A DNA stretch of 51,692 nucleotides from a bacterium (GCA_013360215.1 JABWCP010000023.1:1-51692); one strand, 5' to 3'; shown: positions 35,125 through 45,453, counted from the first letter of the stretch. Made by a program: numbers and translations. Notes: generated by a model from the sequence alone, not told the origin.

Positions 35125-35523
35125 TTAGGCTTCGGACTGATGTTCTTTTTGTTTTACTTCTTCCAATTTCTTTTTGCACGCGACGTGATACTTGGCGACA
35201 AGTACCATTTCGAGGCGCTCTTTTTCGATATCTTTATTGCATATCATACATACGCCGTAAGTGCCGGCTTTGACGCGTTCCATCGCATCGGCTAAGTCGG
35301 ACAAATATTTATTTTCACGTGCAGCAAGCATGAATTGTTTTTCGCGATCATGCGTATCGCTGCCTTGATCGGCCATGTGGAACGAATAACCCGAGTGATC
35401 GCCGGCTGCTTCGCGCGACGTTTCTTCGAGCAATGTCTCCTTGATATAACCCATATCCTTCAGGACTTTATTGATCTCTTCCTGAAGCAGCTTTTTGAAG
35501 TATTCAAGGTCCTTCTTCTTCAT
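35125..35523 (-). CDS. TraR/DksA-type zinc-finger protein
   Basis: 132 residues with an N-terminal coiled coil (MKKKDLEYFKKLLQEEINKVL), a middle segment DQGSDTHDREKQFMLAARE and a C-terminal finger with CMIC and HVAC, so the second metal pair is His/Cys rather than Cys/Cys. DksA proteins enter the RNA polymerase secondary channel and adjust rRNA and stress promoters with ppGpp. The gene sits between ileS and lspA, an arrangement common in this part of the bacterial tree. Confidence 0.88.
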   Translation of the reverse strand: MKKKDLEYFKKLLQEEINKVLKDMGYIKETLLEETSREAAGDHSGYSFHMADQGSDTHDREKQFMLAARENKYLSDLADAMERVKAGTYGVCMICNKDIEKERLEMVLVAKYHVACKKKLEEVKQKEHQSEA

Positions 35524-35563
35524 GATAACCCCTCTCGTTTATGTGAACTACCTTTTTTTCGAT

Positions 35564-38500
35564 TTATCCGCGCACACGGCGCAAGCCGATCTTAAGCGTC
35601 GTATCATGGAGCTCCGCATCCCGCACGATTTCACCCTCCGGTGATTGAACGGAAATTTCGGTAGCCAATGTTTCATTCATAATATAATTTTTTTGATTCT
35701 GAATTGCTTTCAAAATCGTCGGTTCGGCCTGCAGCGTGATAATGATGCGGTCGGTTACTTCAAAATCCGCGTCTTTGCGCAGGTTTTGTAAGCGATTGAT
35801 AAATTCACGCGCTATGCCTTCATCCACGAGTTCTGCCGTGAGATGGGTATCCAGGGCTACCGTCAGATCGGCATCCGATTGGACGGCCAAACCTTCTTTT
35901 TCTTCATGCAGGATTTCGACATCGACTTTGGTGATCGCCACTTCATGGCCGGCAACATTCAGATCATAATGATCTTTTTCGATCAGGAGCGAAATTTCTT
36001 TTTCCGAAAAATCTTTGATCGCTTGTGCCGCCATATTGACATTCTTACCGAATTTCGGGCCAAGTGCTTTAAAATTGGGTTTAGCTTTACGGTTGACCAA
36101 ACTGCCGGTATCAGTTACAAATTCAATAGCCTTGACGTTGAGTTCATTTTTGATGATGTCACTGAAATCATTGATATGGCCGCGCACCGATTCTTTTTCA
36201 GTGACCACGATGATCTTGGCCAAAGGCTGACGCACTTTCAATTCTTTGAGTTCACGCAATGCGCGTCCGAGTTGAACGACGCGACGCGGAGAGCTCATCT
36301 TGGTTTCTAAAGCCAAATCCATTTTGGCCTTTTCCGCCTCGGGAAAATAGGCCAAATGAACGCTGGTTTTGTCATCTTCGTTTTGCATCAGGTGGCGATA
36401 CATCTTTTCTGCAAGGAAAGGACAAAAGGGTGCGATAAGACGGCTCAAGGTTTCAAGTATTTCAAAAAGAGTTTGATACGCCGCTGTTTTATCGCTTCCT
36501 TTTTCGCCTTTCCAGAAGCGGCGGCGCGACAGACGGATATACCAGTTGGATAAATCCTGATCAACAAATTCCTGAATCAATTTACCGGCTTTGCAGGTGT
36601 CAAATTGGTTCAAATGTTCCGTCACTTCGCGGACGGTGCTATGCAGACGCGATAAAATCCAACGATCAAGTTCCGTACGATCGCTCAACGCGATGGATGC
36701 GGCTTTCGGATCGAAGCCGTCAATATTGGCATAGAGCGTGAAAAATTTATACGTCTCAAGCAGCGGACGGAAAAATTTCTTTTTCATTTCCGTCAAGCCT
36801 TCGAGGTCAAATCGTTTGGGGAGCCAGATCGGCGTATTGACCAAAAGATACCAGCGTAAAATATCGGCACCGTACTGATCCAGCATTTCAAAAGGATTGA
36901 CGACATTGCCGAGCGACTTACTCATTTTGCGTCCTTGGCCGTCGAGCACGAGTTCGTTGACTACGACATTTTTATACGGCGCTTTGCCGAATAAAAACGT
37001 AGAAATGGACATCAGCGAATAAAACCAACCACGGGTCTGATCCACGCCTTCGCAGATAAAATCGGCGGGATATTGGCGTTCAAAAATTTCTTTATTCTCA
37101 AACGGATAATGCCACTGTGCATAAGGCATTGCACCCGAGTCAAACCATACGTCAATGACTTCGGGGGTGCGGGTAAATGTTTTCCCGTCCTTCTCGATCA
37201 CGACGTGATCTACATAAGGCTTATGCAAATCAAGATCGGCCGGTACGGGCGAACCGTCTTTCATTCGGCCTTTTTGCAGTTCTTCACGGCTGCCGACGCA
37301 AATCATTTCGCCGGACTCTTCGTGTACCCATATCGGAAGCGGGGTTCCCCAATAACGATCGCGGGATAACGACCAATCAATATTATTGCGCAACCAATTG
37401 CCGAAGCGGCCTTCCTTGATTTCCGGGGGAAACCATTGCACCGTTTCGTTATTGGCCACCATATTGTCTTTATAGGTCGTCGTGCGAATATACCACGCAT
37501 CGCGGGCGTAGTAGATCAACGGTGTACGATGACGCCAGCAGTGCGGATAACTGTGTTTGAATTTTTCAGAGCGGAAAAGCATGCCCCGCCGTTTGAGGTT
37601 AGTGATGATTTCCGGGTCGGCATCTTTGACAAACATGCCTTTGAATTCTTTGACGGCTTCTTCGAATTTTCCTGCAGCATCCACCGGGCGCAGAAAAGGC
37701 AATCCGTTGGCTTTACATACTTGGTAGTCGTCTTCGCCGAAAGCCGGCGCCGTATGCACAATGCCGGAACCATCATCGGTCGTAACAAAATCGCCCGCGA
37801 TCACAAAAAACGCTTTTTTGTCAACCGGGATATCATCAAATAAACGTTCGTATTCCCAGCCAAGGATGTGTGCGCCTTTGAAACGTTCGATAATTTCATA
37901 ATCTTCTTTTAGTACATCTTTGACGCGGGCTTCAGCCAAAATGAGAAACTGATCTTTATATTTGGCTTTGACGTAATCAATATCTTTGCCGACAGCAAGT
38001 GCTACATTGGAAATAAGCGTCCAGGGTGTCGTAGTCCATACCAGAAAATAGGTGTTTTCATGGCCGTGTACTTTCATTTTTACATACACGGAGGGATCGC
38101 TTACATCCTGATAACCCTGAGCCACTTCGTGGGATGAAAGCGGTGTACCGCATTTGGGACAATAGGGAACAACTTTGAAGCCTTTGTACACTAAACCTTT
38201 TTCAAAATACTGCTTGAGAATCCACCACACGGATTCGACGTAATTATTATCACAGGTGATATACGGATCTTTGAGATCCACCCAATAGCCCATGCGGTCG
38301 GTCAGCTGATCCCACAATTCCTTATACGTCCAGACGCTTTCAAAACATTTTTTATTGAAGGCCTCCATGCCGAACGCTTCGATATCTTTTTTGCCGGATA
38401 ATTTGAGCGATTTTTCAACCTCGATTTCGACGGGAAGCCCGTGCGTATCCCAGCCGCCTTTGCGCTCGACGCGGTAGCCTTGCATCGTCTTGTAGCGGCA

Positions 38501-38704
38501 GACAAAATCTTTCATTGAACGTGCCAGCACGTGATGAATGCCGGGGCGGCCATTGGCCGTCGGAGGTCCTTCGAAAAACACAAATGGTTTTTTCGGATCA
38601 CGTTCTTCGACACTGCGCTCAAAAATGCGGTTCTTCTTCCAGAAGTCCAACACTTCGGCGGATAATTTGGCTAATTCGTCTTGCGATTCGATTTCTTTGA
38701 ACAT
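35564..38704 (-). CDS. ileS: isoleucyl-tRNA synthetase, type 2 (long form)
   Basis: Class I synthetase charging tRNA-Ile. About 1046 residues from ATG 38704 (MFKEIES). The frame is open to 38770, but the added 22 residues do not look like the family. Motifs: GRPGIHH (HIGH-like) near 56, WDTHGLPVEIEVEK, the CP1 editing domain after VYVKMKV, KMSKSLGN near 595, and the tRNA-binding C-terminus. The C-terminus lacks the CxxC zinc finger of the E. coli type; this matches the eukaryote-like type 2 enzymes, which are typically less sensitive to mupirocin. Followed by traR/dksA and lspA. Confidence 0.95.
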   Translation of the reverse strand: MFKEIESQDELAKLSAEVLDFWKKNRIFERSVEERDPKKPFVFFEGPPTANGRPGIHHVLARSMKDFVCRYKTMQGYRVERKGGWDTHGLPVEIEVEKSLKLSGKKDIEAFGMEAFNKKCFESVWTYKELWDQLTDRMGYWVDLKDPYITCDNNYVESVWWILKQYFEKGLVYKGFKVVPYCPKCGTPLSSHEVAQGYQDVSDPSVYVKMKVHGHENTYFLVWTTTPWTLISNVALAVGKDIDYVKAKYKDQFLILAEARVKDVLKEDYEIIERFKGAHILGWEYERLFDDIPVDKKAFFVIAGDFVTTDDGSGIVHTAPAFGEDDYQVCKANGLPFLRPVDAAGKFEEAVKEFKGMFVKDADPEIITNLKRRGMLFRSEKFKHSYPHCWRHRTPLIYYARDAWYIRTTTYKDNMVANNETVQWFPPEIKEGRFGNWLRNNIDWSLSRDRYWGTPLPIWVHEESGEMICVGSREELQKGRMKDGSPVPADLDLHKPYVDHVVIEKDGKTFTRTPEVIDVWFDSGAMPYAQWHYPFENKEIFERQYPADFICEGVDQTRGWFYSLMSISTFLFGKAPYKNVVVNELVLDGQGRKMSKSLGNVVNPFEMLDQYGADILRWYLLVNTPIWLPKRFDLEGLTEMKKKFFRPLLETYKFFTLYANIDGFDPKAASIALSDRTELDRWILSRLHSTVREVTEHLNQFDTCKAGKLIQEFVDQDLSNWYIRLSRRRFWKGEKGSDKTAAYQTLFEILETLSRLIAPFCPFLAEKMYRHLMQNEDDKTSVHLAYFPEAEKAKMDLALETKMSSPRRVVQLGRALRELKELKVRQPLAKIIVVTEKESVRGHINDFSDIIKNELNVKAIEFVTDTGSLVNRKAKPNFKALGPKFGKNVNMAAQAIKDFSEKEISLLIEKDHYDLNVAGHEVAITKVDVEILHEEKEGLAVQSDADLTVALDTHLTAELVDEGIAREFINRLQNLRKDADFEVTDRIIITLQAEPTILKAIQNQKNYIMNETLATEISVQSPEGEIVRDAELHDTTLKIGLRRVRG

Positions 38705-38840
38705 ACTGAGTACCGTATTTGCACGCGAAGCGTAGGTATAAGTCAATTTTTTAAATAAATTGAGGGGCATATATATAAAAAGGCGGGGAGAAAATCAAAC
38801 AAATAAAGGGCGTTCTAACATCGTTTGGGACAGATGCAAT

Positions 38841-39524
38841 TTATACCGTGCTATCATTCCACTGGATGATTTTGGCCAAGGGTTTTCGCTCGAGATCCGG
38901 TACGGTGGCATCTTCCGCGGGATAGCCGACAGGAAAAAGAATGAACGGCTTCTCGTTTTCAGGGCGATTGAGGAGTTTAGATAAAAAATTCATAGGACTG
39001 GGTGTGTGCGTCAGTGTGACGAGGCCCATCGTATGAATTGCCGCTATAAAAAGTCCGCAGGCGATACCTACGCTTTCGTGTACATAATAATGCGTTTCTT
39101 TACGGCCATCAGGACGTAGGCCGTAGTTTTGGCGAAAACAGACGACGATGTACGGCGCTATTTCGAGAAATGGTTTATGCCAATCGGTGCCAAGCGGAGC
39201 CAGCGCTTGGAGCCATTCTTCGGTCATGCGCCCGCCTTCGTAGGAAATTCGTTCTTCGTTCTCAGCGGCTTCGCGGATTTGCTTTTTCAGATCCGGTCTA
39301 TCTATAACGACCCATGTCCACGGTTGTTTGTGTGCGCCCGACGGGGCGGTATTTGCTGTGCGAATAGCATATTCGATACAAGCGCGAGGCACAGCTTGAT
39401 TTGAAAAAAAACGGACGCTTCGACGTCTATTCATGTGTTCACAAAACCGCCGGGCTTCCTCGATCATTTGTGATTCGGATTGGCGCTCAAAAGGTAATGG
39501 GATGTGTTTGAATGGTTCCGACAT
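38841..39524 (-). CDS. nitroreductase family flavoprotein
   Basis: 227 residues; FMN-binding fold with RRSVRFFSNQAVPR near the start, the TANTAPSGAHKQPWTWVVID core and a late segment SKLLNRPENEKPFILFPVGYP. Members reduce nitro compounds, quinones or flavins with NAD(P)H; some (BluB-like, IYD-like) have special substrates, and this one has the IYD-like GAHKQPWT and N-terminal arm, so dehalogenation-type chemistry cannot be excluded. It lies three bases from glnD on the same strand. Confidence 0.88.
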   Translation of the reverse strand: MSEPFKHIPLPFERQSESQMIEEARRFCEHMNRRRSVRFFSNQAVPRACIEYAIRTANTAPSGAHKQPWTWVVIDRPDLKKQIREAAENEERISYEGGRMTEEWLQALAPLGTDWHKPFLEIAPYIVVCFRQNYGLRPDGRKETHYYVHESVGIACGLFIAAIHTMGLVTLTHTPSPMNFLSKLLNRPENEKPFILFPVGYPAEDATVPDLERKPLAKIIQWNDSTV

Positions 39525-39527
39525 ACA

Positions 39528-42098
39528 TCATCTCAGTAGGTTTAGTATTTTGCTTCGTATTTCTTCCTGCCGATAAACCGAAACGATTTTTTTCCCGTCG
39601 CGCTCGGTGACATAGAAACAATCGGCCACCCCGTCAAGACGTGTACCGATTTTAGCCGAGTGAATATTCAAACCGAGATCGGAAAGTGCGTGGGTGATGG
39701 TATACAGCAAACCGATACGATCTGCGGCAAAAATATCAATGATCGTAAAACGACGGTTATCCTCAAAATAAATTTCTGTAGGTTGTTCAGCGATAAATTT
39801 TTTTCGCTTCCAGCGATCGCGATGCCGATGCAGGTGGGCGGTGAGTTCTTCCGGTTTTTCCAATACTTCGGTTAAAATCGAACGAATTTTATTTTTTTGA
39901 ATATCGGTCGTTGGTTTTTGGGACCATTGATCAAAGATGCGAAACTGATCCACGATAATACCGTCTTCGCGGGTATGGATCTGTGCATCTATGATACTGA
40001 CATCGCATACGCTCAGAGCACCGCATAGTGTCGCAAGGCGGTAGGGCGCGTCGGTGGTGACGACGATGACTTCGGTATATCTTTCGCGATCCGTAAACGA
40101 AACCGAAAGTTTGCCGTCGTACACGATGCCGGCGTAGTCCAGTTCCTTCCAAGTCGAAAAGTCTGAACTTTCACCCGCATGGGCTTTGAGTGCATCGTCC
40201 GTTCGGAAAAATAGTTCTTGTAGCAAAAGACTTTTCCATTCGGTCCATACGTTTTTATTGGCCGCGGACATGTCTGCATACGTCAGCAGATAGAGCATTC
40301 GCAGGCGACGCCGGTCGCCGATGAGTGTTACAAAATTTTGAATGGTCTCCGAATCTTTGAGGTTGCGGCGAAATGCCGTTTGCTCCATATGCAGGTGATT
40401 TAAAATCAAAAACTGTATGGTTTCGACACCATCAGTATACTGCAATCGTCGAAAAATATCACCGGCCAGCGTCACGCCGATTTCGCTATGATCTCCGCCG
40501 CGGGATTTGCCGATATCATGCAAAAACACCGCCCAGTACAGCTGGTACCGCTCATCCAGTGTGAGCTCTTCATAAATCTGGCGCAGATGTTTTATATCAA
40601 TGTCTCGAGTCACCTCATCAAAAAATAAGCGTTCCAAAGATTCCACGGCCACGATCAGATGTTCGTCCGTGGTGTATTTATGATAGATGTTATAATTGTA
40701 ATGCGCGACGATATAACCGAATTCCGGCACCATTTTTTCTAAAAGCGTCAATTCATGCATGGTGCGCAACGTGGATGCGATTTGCCCTTCGCAGCGCCAG
40801 ATTTCCAAAAAATCGCGGATGACTTCGCGATGCGTGATCAGCGCTTCATCCAGCATATAATGATGCTCACGTAAGGTAGCTTGCAGTGTATCGGAAAGCG
40901 TGGCGTTGTACTTTTGTGCAAGGGTAAATATTCGGATCAACCAACGCGGTTCCTTGCGGATGTGTTCACCGAAATCCCCGTTAAATTCTAACGTACGGGC
41001 GCCGCCGTGCTGCCAGAGATAAAACCCATTTTCCAACGGAAGTCGTGCATTGTCAGAAGAGGGTTGGGCAAACTTCACATGCAGCTTGTGAATGGCCGTA
41101 ATGCACGTATGACTGATATGACGTGCCTCGCTGTAATACCGGCGCATAAAAACTTCTACACCTTTGGCCTCAGGGGTATCTTGATATCCGAAATATGTCG
41201 CCAATTGCAATTGTACACTGTAGGATAGGCGGTCGTTTCTTCGTTTGGCGAACATATGCAATGCATTACGTACAGCCATCAAAAAATCGGCGGCTTTTTC
41301 CGTCCGATCAATTTCATCCGACGATAAAATATGTTGATCGCCCAAAGTACGCAAAGCCACGATGGTGTGCGATGTACTCGTTTTGGTCTCTCGTGAAATC
41401 CGGAAAGCCGTCTGGATTACCCAATACAATGTATGCAGATCGCGCAGAGCACCTTTTCCTTCTTTGATATCCGGTTCCAATACACGCTCTGAATTGCCAT
41501 GATGCCTGTGACGTGCCCGCATGTGTTGAATGCGGGACTGAATGTACGCTTGCGGATCTTGGGTGTGAATACGGTTTTGTACGGCCTGACGAAACTTACT
41601 GGCCGTGACAGTATCGCCCGCAATATAGCGCGCATCGAGCAGACTGGTGCGAATCTCCGCATCTTGCAAGGCCAGCGATACACAATCTTCGATTGAGCGT
41701 ACACTGTGTCCTAACTCCAATCCCATATCCCATAACTGCGCGATGAACGGTTGTATTGATGTCCGAATCGCATCCGGAACAGCGGTCGTACCGTACACCA
41801 GATTAATATCAATGTCTGAAAAAAGATTCATTTCCCGTCGGCCGTATCCGCCCAGAGCAAAAATGCATACGGCTTCGTTTTCAAAAAGACGATGCCGAGC
41901 GAATACTTCTGTAATAATGCTATCGTAGAGTTCGATGAGAGCTTGCGACGCATTAAAACCCGATTCCGGAGAAGCGGCTTGCGATACGACCGATAGTTTA
42001 ATATCAACGATTTGTTTTTTTATCCATGCGGGAGGAGCAGAAGACGAGCGAATCGCTGTGCGAAGTTCTTGCAGCGATGAATGAAAATCAGCGATCAT
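39528..42098 (-). CDS. glnD: [protein-PII] uridylyltransferase/UMP-removing enzyme
   Basis: Sensor of glutamine that adds or removes UMP on PII. 856 residues in GlnD order: nucleotidyltransferase domain with ALGGYGRREMNLFSDIDINL near 85-105, a helical linker, an HD domain with VFLHDIGKSRGGDHSEIG near 529, and two C-terminal ACT domains starting near 684 (EVIVVTTDAPYRLATLCG) and 793 (IDIFAADRIGLLYTI). Length is close to E. coli GlnD (890). No PII or glutamine synthetase gene is in the window. Its start overlaps dedA by 11 bases. Confidence 0.93.
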   Translation of the reverse strand: MIADFHSSLQELRTAIRSSSAPPAWIKKQIVDIKLSVVSQAASPESGFNASQALIELYDSIITEVFARHRLFENEAVCIFALGGYGRREMNLFSDIDINLVYGTTAVPDAIRTSIQPFIAQLWDMGLELGHSVRSIEDCVSLALQDAEIRTSLLDARYIAGDTVTASKFRQAVQNRIHTQDPQAYIQSRIQHMRARHRHHGNSERVLEPDIKEGKGALRDLHTLYWVIQTAFRISRETKTSTSHTIVALRTLGDQHILSSDEIDRTEKAADFLMAVRNALHMFAKRRNDRLSYSVQLQLATYFGYQDTPEAKGVEVFMRRYYSEARHISHTCITAIHKLHVKFAQPSSDNARLPLENGFYLWQHGGARTLEFNGDFGEHIRKEPRWLIRIFTLAQKYNATLSDTLQATLREHHYMLDEALITHREVIRDFLEIWRCEGQIASTLRTMHELTLLEKMVPEFGYIVAHYNYNIYHKYTTDEHLIVAVESLERLFFDEVTRDIDIKHLRQIYEELTLDERYQLYWAVFLHDIGKSRGGDHSEIGVTLAGDIFRRLQYTDGVETIQFLILNHLHMEQTAFRRNLKDSETIQNFVTLIGDRRRLRMLYLLTYADMSAANKNVWTEWKSLLLQELFFRTDDALKAHAGESSDFSTWKELDYAGIVYDGKLSVSFTDRERYTEVIVVTTDAPYRLATLCGALSVCDVSIIDAQIHTREDGIIVDQFRIFDQWSQKPTTDIQKNKIRSILTEVLEKPEELTAHLHRHRDRWKRKKFIAEQPTEIYFEDNRRFTIIDIFAADRIGLLYTITHALSDLGLNIHSAKIGTRLDGVADCFYVTERDGKKIVSVYRQEEIRSKILNLLR

Positions 42099-42705
42099 GA
42101 TCGGAATTACGTTTGATGAACCACCGGATCAAGAGGATAAGTGCGATGAGACCTAATATGCTAAAAACCACACGATTGTATTGTGCCATCAGATTTTCAA
42201 AAGCTTTCCAGTTGTCACCGAGTACATATCCTGCATAAATCAAAACACCATCCCACATGCACGCGCTCAGAAACGCAAGGGGAATGATCTTACGTTTCTG
42301 AAGATGTGTCATACCCGCAAAAAGTGAAATGACGGAGCGTAAACCGCTCAAAAAACGATTAAAAAGAATTACACGGTATCCGTGGCGGGTAAACCATGCC
42401 TCGGCTTTTTCAAACGCCGTCGCAGGAAAATACTTAAAATTACGAGACAGGAAAAAATCCTTACCGAAAAAGCGACCGATCTGATACATCGTCATGAAGC
42501 CGATTAAATTACCGGCTGTTGCCGTCAGAAAAGTAGGAAGGTAAGACAGGCGTCCTACACCGACCATGCTGGCCGCTAACACCGTCACCATGTCGCCCGG
42601 AATCGGAGGAATACAGTTTTCCAAAAAGCCGCTCAGAAAAATAACCAGGTAAATCAAACCGGTATCAAGCGACTGTATCCATTCAAAAAACTGACTGAGT
42701 TCCAT
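42088..42705 (-). CDS. DedA family membrane protein
   Basis: 205 residues with several membrane helices and the DedA core: SGFLENCIPPIPGDMVTVLAA split over the re-entrant loop, and the GxxxR region FNRFLSGLRSVISLFAG. DedA/VTT proteins move phospholipids such as undecaprenyl phosphate or phosphatidylethanolamine between leaflets and support membrane-potential and envelope homeostasis. The stop overlaps glnD by 11 bases; yicC lies five bases upstream. Confidence 0.92.
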   Translation of the reverse strand: MELSQFFEWIQSLDTGLIYLVIFLSGFLENCIPPIPGDMVTVLAASMVGVGRLSYLPTFLTATAGNLIGFMTMYQIGRFFGKDFFLSRNFKYFPATAFEKAEAWFTRHGYRVILFNRFLSGLRSVISLFAGMTHLQKRKIIPLAFLSACMWDGVLIYAGYVLGDNWKAFENLMAQYNRVVFSILGLIALILLIRWFIKRNSDHDR

Positions 42706-42710
42706 ATATG

Positions 42711-43592
42711 TTATTCAACGTTCTGTATTTGTTCGCGGATTTTTTCAAGCTCTTCTTTGATGGATACGACGGTGTGTATCACCTCGGACTGGGAAGATTT
42801 GGATCCGATGGTGTTGGTTTCGCGTCCCATCTCTTGCACGATAAAATTGAGTTTGCGACCGACCTGTGTTTCTTTGCCCTCGACAAGAGAACGAAACATC
42901 TTATTATGACTGCGAAATCGAACCAATTCTTCCGTGATATCCACTTTATCGGCAAGTATGGCCAGTTCCATGTCAAGTCGCTGAGGATCAAAATCGGTGC
43001 GTTCTAATAGAAGTTTTACGCGCTCGCGTAACTTTTCAAGTTCTTCGGTGACTGCTGTTTTGGATAATTCGGTGATTTTGTCCAAACGGGTTTCGATCGT
43101 TTCGAGCCGATGAATGAAGTCATTTGCCAGTTCTGTGCCTTCGCTGCGGCGCATGCGGTTCATTTCATCCAGCGCTTCGTCAATACAAGTTAAAATATTT
43201 TTCCAAAGCGCCTCTTGGGCCTCGGCATCGTTATTGGAAACAAAAATATCATTGTACTGCAGAAGATGTTCCAAACGTACATCCTGCGCTATGCCGGCCT
43301 TTTCCGCCGCTTCGCGTAAGGCGGAAGCATATTGCTGAAACACGCTGTGATCAATTTTAAACGAAGCCAGATTGACATCCGGAGACTGAATGGTTAATGA
43401 CACCGTGATTTTGCCGCGATCAAGTTTGCGTTTCAGAAATTCACGCACCTCGTTTTCTTTAAGAACAAAACTGCGCGGTGATTTCCACGAAAGATCTAAA
43501 AAACGATTGTTGACGGAACGCATTTCGACGGAAATGCTGGTTGAACCGAAGATGCGCTCCGATTTTCCGAAGCCGGTCATGCTGTAAATCAT
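42711..43592 (-). CDS. YicC family endoribonuclease
   Basis: 293 residues with the family start MIYSMTGFGKSE, the following VEMRSVNNRFLDL and a C-terminal part with DITEELVRFRSH and NFIVQEMGRETNTIGSKS. YicC proteins are endoribonucleases that act on structured RNAs, including the sRNA RyhB in E. coli. ATG 43592 is chosen because the conserved MIYSMTGFG begins there and the codon overlaps the galE stop by four bases (ATGA); the open frame further upstream lies inside galE. Translationally coupled to galE. Confidence 0.93.
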   Translation of the reverse strand: MIYSMTGFGKSERIFGSTSISVEMRSVNNRFLDLSWKSPRSFVLKENEVREFLKRKLDRGKITVSLTIQSPDVNLASFKIDHSVFQQYASALREAAEKAGIAQDVRLEHLLQYNDIFVSNNDAEAQEALWKNILTCIDEALDEMNRMRRSEGTELANDFIHRLETIETRLDKITELSKTAVTEELEKLRERVKLLLERTDFDPQRLDMELAILADKVDITEELVRFRSHNKMFRSLVEGKETQVGRKLNFIVQEMGRETNTIGSKSSQSEVIHTVVSIKEELEKIREQIQNVE

Positions 43593-44578
43593 ACGAGACG
43601 TTTGCTCCCAAAGCGGGACTGATGCCAGTTCCACGCTGTTTGTATTATAGTATGTATATCGTTGTATTGCGGTTGCCATCCGAGTATGGCTTTAGCCTTT
43701 TCAGCACTTCCGACAAGCACGGCCGGATCTCCGGGCCTGCGTTCGCCGTAGTGAACGGGTATACTTTTGCCCGTTACTTTTTCACTTGCGGCAATAATCT
43801 CTTTGACTGAAAAACCCTTACCGTTGCCGAGGTTAAAAAAATCACTGCGGTTCTCACGAACCAAAAAGTCTAACGCTCTAATATGGGCGTCGGCAAGATC
43901 GGTAACGTGAATATAATCGCGAACGCATGTACCGTCGGGTGTTTCATAATCGGCACCGTAGACAGTGATGTGCGATCGGCGACCCATCGCAGCATCCAAT
44001 ACGAGCGGAATGAGATGCGTTTCCGGATTGTGATCCTCACCGATACCGCCATCCGGATCGGCACCGGACGCATTAAAATATCGAAGGCATACTGACTTCA
44101 AACCATGCGCCCGATCAAAGTCTGACAAAATTTGCTCCACCATTTTTTTGGTTTGCCCGTAGGGATTGATCGGCACCTGAGGGTGTTCTTCCGTCAAAGG
44201 CGTTTTTTGCGGTATACCGTACGTCGCACAGGTGGATGAAAAAACTAATTTTTTAACATTATGCCGCACCATCGCTTCTAAAAGATGGAGCGTTGAACCG
44301 ACATTGTTTTGATAATATTTGCCGGGATTTTCGACCGATTCGCCGACGTAAGCATACGCTGCAAAATGAAGCACGGCCTGCGGTTTGTGTTGTTCAAAAG
44401 TCTTTTCGAGCATCGCCATATCCGATAGATCGGCCTGAATCAACGGACAGCCCTGCGCAAAATCCGCATGCCCGAAAATCAGATTATCCAAAATTACGAC
44501 GTCATGCCCGGCGCGAAGTAACAGGCGGACGGCATGCGAACCGATATATCCGGCGCCGCCGGTAATGAGGATTTTCAT
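43589..44578 (-). CDS. galE: UDP-glucose 4-epimerase
   Basis: NAD-dependent short-chain-type enzyme interconverting UDP-glucose and UDP-galactose, needed for galactose use and surface glycans. 329 residues: NAD site ITGGAGYIGSHAVRLLL, the YVGESVENPGKYYQNNVGST element, the catalytic STCATYG and NPYGQTKKMVEQ (Tyr-x3-Lys), and the late GNGKGFSVKEIIAASE. The stop overlaps yicC. The yajQ gene lies nine bases upstream on the same strand. Confidence 0.95.
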   Translation of the reverse strand: MKILITGGAGYIGSHAVRLLLRAGHDVVILDNLIFGHADFAQGCPLIQADLSDMAMLEKTFEQHKPQAVLHFAAYAYVGESVENPGKYYQNNVGSTLHLLEAMVRHNVKKLVFSSTCATYGIPQKTPLTEEHPQVPINPYGQTKKMVEQILSDFDRAHGLKSVCLRYFNASGADPDGGIGEDHNPETHLIPLVLDAAMGRRSHITVYGADYETPDGTCVRDYIHVTDLADAHIRALDFLVRENRSDFFNLGNGKGFSVKEIIAASEKVTGKSIPVHYGERRPGDPAVLVGSAEKAKAILGWQPQYNDIHTIIQTAWNWHQSRFGSKRLV

Positions 44579-44587
44579 GATGTGCGC

Positions 44588-45079
44588 TTATCTGTAGTTT
44601 TCAAATTGCATGGCAAAATCAAAATTTTTCTCCTTGAGCGTTTTGATGATCGCCTGCAGATCGTCAATGTCTTTGGCCTGTACGCGCACTTGATCGCCTT
44701 GAATTGAGGCTTGCACTTTCATCTTGAGATCTTTGATCATCGCGACGATTTTTTTGGCCTGATCCTGTTCGATACCGTTTTGTAATTTGATATGCTGACG
44801 TACCGTGCTGCCGGACGCTTCTTCGACTTTTCCATATTTCAAGGCTTTGATCGGCACGGCGCGTTTGATCATTTTATTTTGTAAGATATCAATGACCGCT
44901 TTGAGTTTAAAATCATCATCGGAATGAATAACGATTTCGTCTTTCCCGAGTTCGATCGTACTTTTGCTGTCTTTAAAATCATAGCGCGTCTGAATTTCTT
45001 TAACGGCCTGATTGACAGCATTAGTAAGCTCTTGCATATTGATTTTGGAAACGATATCAAACGAATGCATGTCCGCCAT
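44588..45079 (-). CDS. YajQ family nucleotide-binding protein
   Basis: 163 residues: [28 protein letters not shown] and the long C-terminal helix-strand set with [20 protein letters not shown]. YajQ proteins bind cyclic di-GMP in some species and can act with transcription factors or tRNA. ATG 45079 is used: AAGGAGAGA (45084-45092) lies four bases before it. The open frame to 45157 runs into the upstream Rieske gene and has no site. Confidence 0.92.
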   Translation of the reverse strand: MADMHSFDIVSKINMQELTNAVNQAVKEIQTRYDFKDSKSTIELGKDEIVIHSDDDFKLKAVIDILQNKMIKRAVPIKALKYGKVEEASGSTVRQHIKLQNGIEQDQAKKIVAMIKDLKMKVQASIQGDQVRVQAKDIDDLQAIIKTLKEKNFDFAMQFENYR

Positions 45080-45144
45080 AAAATCTCTCCTTTTATTCGC
45101 GGGGCAATTTAACATAATACGGCATAAAAACAATATCCAAGCGG

Positions 45145-45453
45145 TTATGCCACGCACACATAGATGTCGCCGTTTGTTATTTCGATGGTGTGCGCAGTGA
45201 GGTACACATCCGGTTTACCGAGGCACGCACCGTTGCGGATGTCGTATTGCCAGCCGTGCCACTTGCAGGTTAGCGTGTACTCTTTTAGCTCGCCCTGCGA
45301 AATCAATGATGCGCGCATGTGTTTGCATAAACCATCGTAGGCGTGCAGTTGACCGTCAATACGATAGATCATGATTTCTTTGGCTAATACCTTGATGGAA
45401 CGGCCCTGTCCTTCGGCGATTTCGGATTCTTTGCAGACTTTAAATTTTCGCAT
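45145..45453 (-). CDS. Rieske [2Fe-2S] ferredoxin
   Basis: 102 residues carrying the Rieske cluster motifs: CKHMRAS (C-x-H) and CKWHGWQYD (C-x2-H). The short length, without a membrane anchor, fits a soluble Rieske-type ferredoxin such as those supplying oxygenases or nitrite reductase small subunits. It has no oxygenase neighbour. It lies 27 bases after the methyltransferase gene on the same strand. Confidence 0.9.
   Translation of the reverse strand: MRKFKVCKESEIAEGQGRSIKVLAKEIMIYRIDGQLHAYDGLCKHMRASLISQGELKEYTLTCKWHGWQYDIRNGACLGKPDVYLTAHTIEITNGDIYVCVA

Noticed and set aside
35111-35179. Longer lspA starting at 35179
   Set aside because: It overlaps traR/dksA by 55 bases, adds a basic tail not seen in the family and has no ribosome site.
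42711-43679. YicC starting at 43679
   Set aside because: The added residues lie inside galE. The conserved MIYSMTGFG start fits ATG 43592, which overlaps the galE stop.
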